Shown piece by piece: positions 6,076 to 7,534 of a stretch of 7,534 nt of DNA (its first letter is position 1; every line of letters begins with the position of its first letter). The notes beneath the pieces are model-generated. The model was not told where the DNA came from and did no database searches. It saw only the letters and a program-made list of their open reading frames with translations. The stretch is from Calditrichota bacterium (lineage in GTDB: Bacteria; Zixibacteria; MSB-5A5; GN15; FEB-12), in NCBI GenBank assembly GCA_030641085.1, contig DAOWIC010000261.1:1-7534 (forward strand), written 5' to 3'. The translations under genes were made by a program, and so were the position numbers.

Positions 6076-6077
6076 AT
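6049..6077 (+). promoter_or_regulatory. Possible rsmE promoter overlapping the terminator
   Basis: TTGCAT (6049-6054, in the terminator loop) and TTTTAT (6072-6077) are separated by 17 nt and match the sigma-70 -35 and -10 consensus at 4 of 6 positions each. Transcription from such a promoter would begin about 7 nt downstream, at or next to A6085, the first base of the proposed rsmE start codon. The match is modest and could be chance in a T-rich stretch; some FCB lineages use different promoter consensus sequences. Confidence 0.3.
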
Positions 6078-6084
6078 GCATCGT

Positions 6085-6849
6085 ATGAACCTGATAATTC
6101 TATCCGGCGAGGAGGCTGTCGGCAACCGTTACCGCCTGACCGACCACCGCGCCGAACATATTCGCTCTGTCCTGCGCTCTGTGCCCGGCGACAGGGTAGA
6201 GGTCGGCATTCTGGACGGGCCGATCGGTTACGCCGCGGTTGACAGTATCGACGACCGCGCCGTTGTTCTCTGTTGTGACGAACTTACACCGGTTCCGGAT
6301 CCGCAGCCGACGGTAGACCTGATTTGCGCCTTGCCGCGACCGCAGACCATGAAAAAGGTTCTGCTGATATCGGCCATGATGGGTGTTCGGCGCCTGCATT
6401 TTGTCCGGGCCAACCGGGTCGAAAAAAGCTATTTCCAGTCGCCGTTGATCCAGCCGCAGAATCAGCGTGCATATCTGATCGAAGGACTTTCCCAGGGAAA
6501 ACATACCCGGCTGCCGGAGGTTGCGGTTCATGATCGGTTTAGACCCTTTTTTGAGGACACGCTGCCGTCAATAATCAGCGGTGAAACCGAATTGGGGCCG
6601 CCGGTCAAGCTGCTGCCCGATCCGGAGTCGGATCATCCGTTGTATGCTGCCGGCATTCATCCCGATGGCTGGTTGCTGCCGGCAATTGGACCGGAGGGGG
6701 GATGGGTCCCGTTCGAGATAGAGCTGATGGAGCGCAGCGGGTTTGCTCGCTGTACCCTTGGCCGTTGGACTTTGCGGGTTGAGACCGCCGTGACGGCGGT
6801 GTTGAGCCAGATCGAGTTGATACGCATGTTGGACGACCGGCAGACGTAA
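6085..6849 (+). CDS. rsmE: 16S rRNA (uracil-1498-N3)-methyltransferase
   Basis: This SPOUT-family enzyme uses S-adenosylmethionine to methylate N3 of U1498 in helix 44 of 16S rRNA, near the decoding centre. From ATG 6085 it has 254 residues, normal for RsmE. Residues 1-70 form the N-terminal PUA-like RNA-binding domain (LSGEEAVGNRYRLTDHRAEH... ending near VLCCDEL). The trefoil-knot domain follows, with QTMKKVLLISAMMGV (87-101), the SAM-binding GPEGG (202-206) and LGRWTLRVETA (225-235), which fits the family LGxxxLRxETA pattern. In-frame starts upstream are ATG 6076 and TTG 6049, the latter inside the terminator loop. ATG 6085 gives the most RsmE-like N-terminus, but 6076 cannot be excluded. 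None has a Shine-Dalgarno. It converges with the dockerin gene, with 7 nt between stop codons. Confidence 0.92.
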   Translation: MNLIILSGEEAVGNRYRLTDHRAEHIRSVLRSVPGDRVEVGILDGPIGYAAVDSIDDRAVVLCCDELTPVPDPQPTVDLICALPRPQTMKKVLLISAMMGVRRLHFVRANRVEKSYFQSPLIQPQNQRAYLIEGLSQGKHTRLPEVAVHDRFRPFFEDTLPSIISGETELGPPVKLLPDPESDHPLYAAGIHPDGWLLPAIGPEGGWVPFEIELMERSGFARCTLGRWTLRVETAVTAVLSQIELIRMLDDRQT

Positions 6850-6856
6850 CAATCGC

Positions 6857-7348
6857 CTAAGGGCAGGGCACTGGATCGGCGCCGCCGGAGAATGCCCATT
6901 GCGCCCAGAAGACGATATCGGCGATATCCACCTGCCCCGTACCATCCATGTCACACTCCGGGTAGAAGCCGTCCGGATCCTCGCAGACGGGAGCAATCTC
7001 GCCGCCGCCGAAAGTCCAGTGCGACCAGGCGACGATGTCGGTTACATCGATCCGTCCGTCGTGGTCGAAATCTCCCCGCAGAAGACAGCACCCACCGTAG
7101 ACAAACAACCGCCAGAAACCCTGACTGAGACTGATGTTGTCGGAACTGCCACGCCCCACCGCCGCCTGTCCGACAGTCCCGCTGAGGCCGTAGTTCGTCG
7201 ATGTTCCGCGGCCGCCGCCGCTGGAGACGACCTGTTGAGTAACCCGTTCGTCACTCTCAGCACTAACATCGATTACGCCCGTACTATCGTCGGCGCGCGC
7301 TGCGAACGCGGTCAACACAAGGGTCAGCAGAATGACAGTTGGTTTCAT
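6857..7348 (-). CDS. Secreted dockerin-type EF-hand repeat protein
   Basis: This is a complete 163-residue exported protein. Residues 1-19 are a signal peptide with probable cleavage after AARA. Residues about 40-80 contain SSGGGRGTSTNYGLSGTVGQ...GFW, a module common in secreted proteins of uncultured bacteria and of unknown function. Two dockerin-like calcium loops follow. The first is D93-x-D95-x-D97-G-x-x-D101-x-x-D104, followed by IVAWSHWTFGG. The second is D133-x-D135-x-T137-G-x-x-D141-x-x-D144, followed by IVFWAQWAFSGG, with threonine at the third ligand position. Duplicated DxDxDG segments are the dockerin type I signature, known to bind cohesins. No catalytic domain is present, so a scaffold or adaptor role is inferred. 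Only a weak GAG ribosome site precedes ATG 7348. The stop of the preceding minus-strand gene is 36 nt upstream, suggesting co-transcription. Confidence 0.85.
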   Translation of the reverse strand: MKPTVILLTLVLTAFAARADDSTGVIDVSAESDERVTQQVVSSGGGRGTSTNYGLSGTVGQAAVGRGSSDNISLSQGFWRLFVYGGCCLLRGDFDHDGRIDVTDIVAWSHWTFGGGEIAPVCEDPDGFYPECDMDGTGQVDIADIVFWAQWAFSGGADPVPCP

Positions 7349-7384
7349 ACTATCTCAATTCGGTCGGTTCAACGCGGCGACGGT

Positions 7385-7534
7385 CTATTCCCCCGACACC
7401 GGATTGGCTTCTACAGTGCCATAACCGGTCGGGAAAAACATGGCCGTGATTCGAATGTGGTCCACCGAGCCGCTACCGGAAAAGGCGTTTCCAATATAGT
7501 AATATCTGTATGTCCCGGCGGCAACGCTAAATAC
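7385..7534 (-). CDS. C-terminal end of a probable secreted protein (N-terminus beyond window)
   Basis: From the right edge the minus strand is open for 49 codons and ends in TAG at 7387-7385. The visible residues are beta-strand-rich and glycine/tyrosine-rich (AAGTYRYYYIGNAFSGSGSV, then ITAMFFPTGYGTVEANP). They resemble the ends of extracellular beta-sandwich proteins from metagenomes. The protein contains no recognisable catalytic motif in this part, so its function cannot be named. It lies 36 nt upstream of the dockerin-repeat gene on the same strand, so the two probably share a transcript. Confidence 0.65.
   Translation of the reverse strand, partial: VFSVAAGTYRYYYIGNAFSGSGSVDHIRITAMFFPTGYGTVEANPVSGE

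Noticed and set aside
6049..6084. TTG 6049 as the rsmE start
   Set aside because: It lies in the loop of a strong terminator and would add a non-homologous HGCPFFCF segment before the RsmE N-terminus.

Overview
The window looks like a chromosomal piece of an uncultured bacterium, moderately GC-rich by eye. Four things point to a lineage with many secreted surface proteins, for example Zixibacteria-like or related FCB-group candidate phyla, with Planctomycetes a weaker alternative: a very large secreted beta-helix/Ig-like protein, a dockerin-type EF-hand protein, a short TVGQ...GFW motif familiar from metagenomic secreted proteins, and a short EpsC-type CysE. This placement is inference from protein style only; no rRNA is present.

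Layout. (1) Positions 1-2865, minus strand: 955 codons of one uninterrupted gene running off the left edge. It encodes a signal peptide, a NosD/pectate-lyase-like beta-helix, a cohesin-like domain and then a string of Ig-like modules. The long plus-strand open frames across this region are its antisense shadows. (2) Positions 2881-4160: almost 1.3 kb without a convincing gene, but with several nested inverted repeats that may be structured RNA, leader or terminator elements. (3) Positions 4161-5706, plus strand: cysK and cysE 28 nt apart, encoding the two-step serine-to-cysteine pathway. (4) Positions 5827-6015: a 62-residue, extremely lysine-rich protein with a C-x9-C-x10-C-x2-H finger, a strong Shine-Dalgarno and a textbook intrinsic terminator. 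(5) Positions 6085-6849: rsmE, the 16S rRNA m3U1498 methyltransferase. It starts just after that terminator's T-tract with no Shine-Dalgarno and may be leaderless. (6) Positions 6857-7534, minus strand: a secreted dockerin-repeat protein converging on rsmE with only 7 nt between stops, preceded by the last 49 codons of another probably exported protein.

Functionally, a compact housekeeping block (cysteine synthesis, a small nucleic-acid-binding protein, ribosomal RNA methylation) sits between two blocks of exported proteins. The left block carries a cohesin-like fold and the right block a dockerin pair. Physical partnership between them is possible but unproven. The most unusual items are the histone-tail/zinc-finger miniprotein, the promoter-like motifs overlapping the rsmE-proximal terminator, the hairpin-rich gap, and a CysE whose C-terminus lacks the isoleucine used for docking into CysK.
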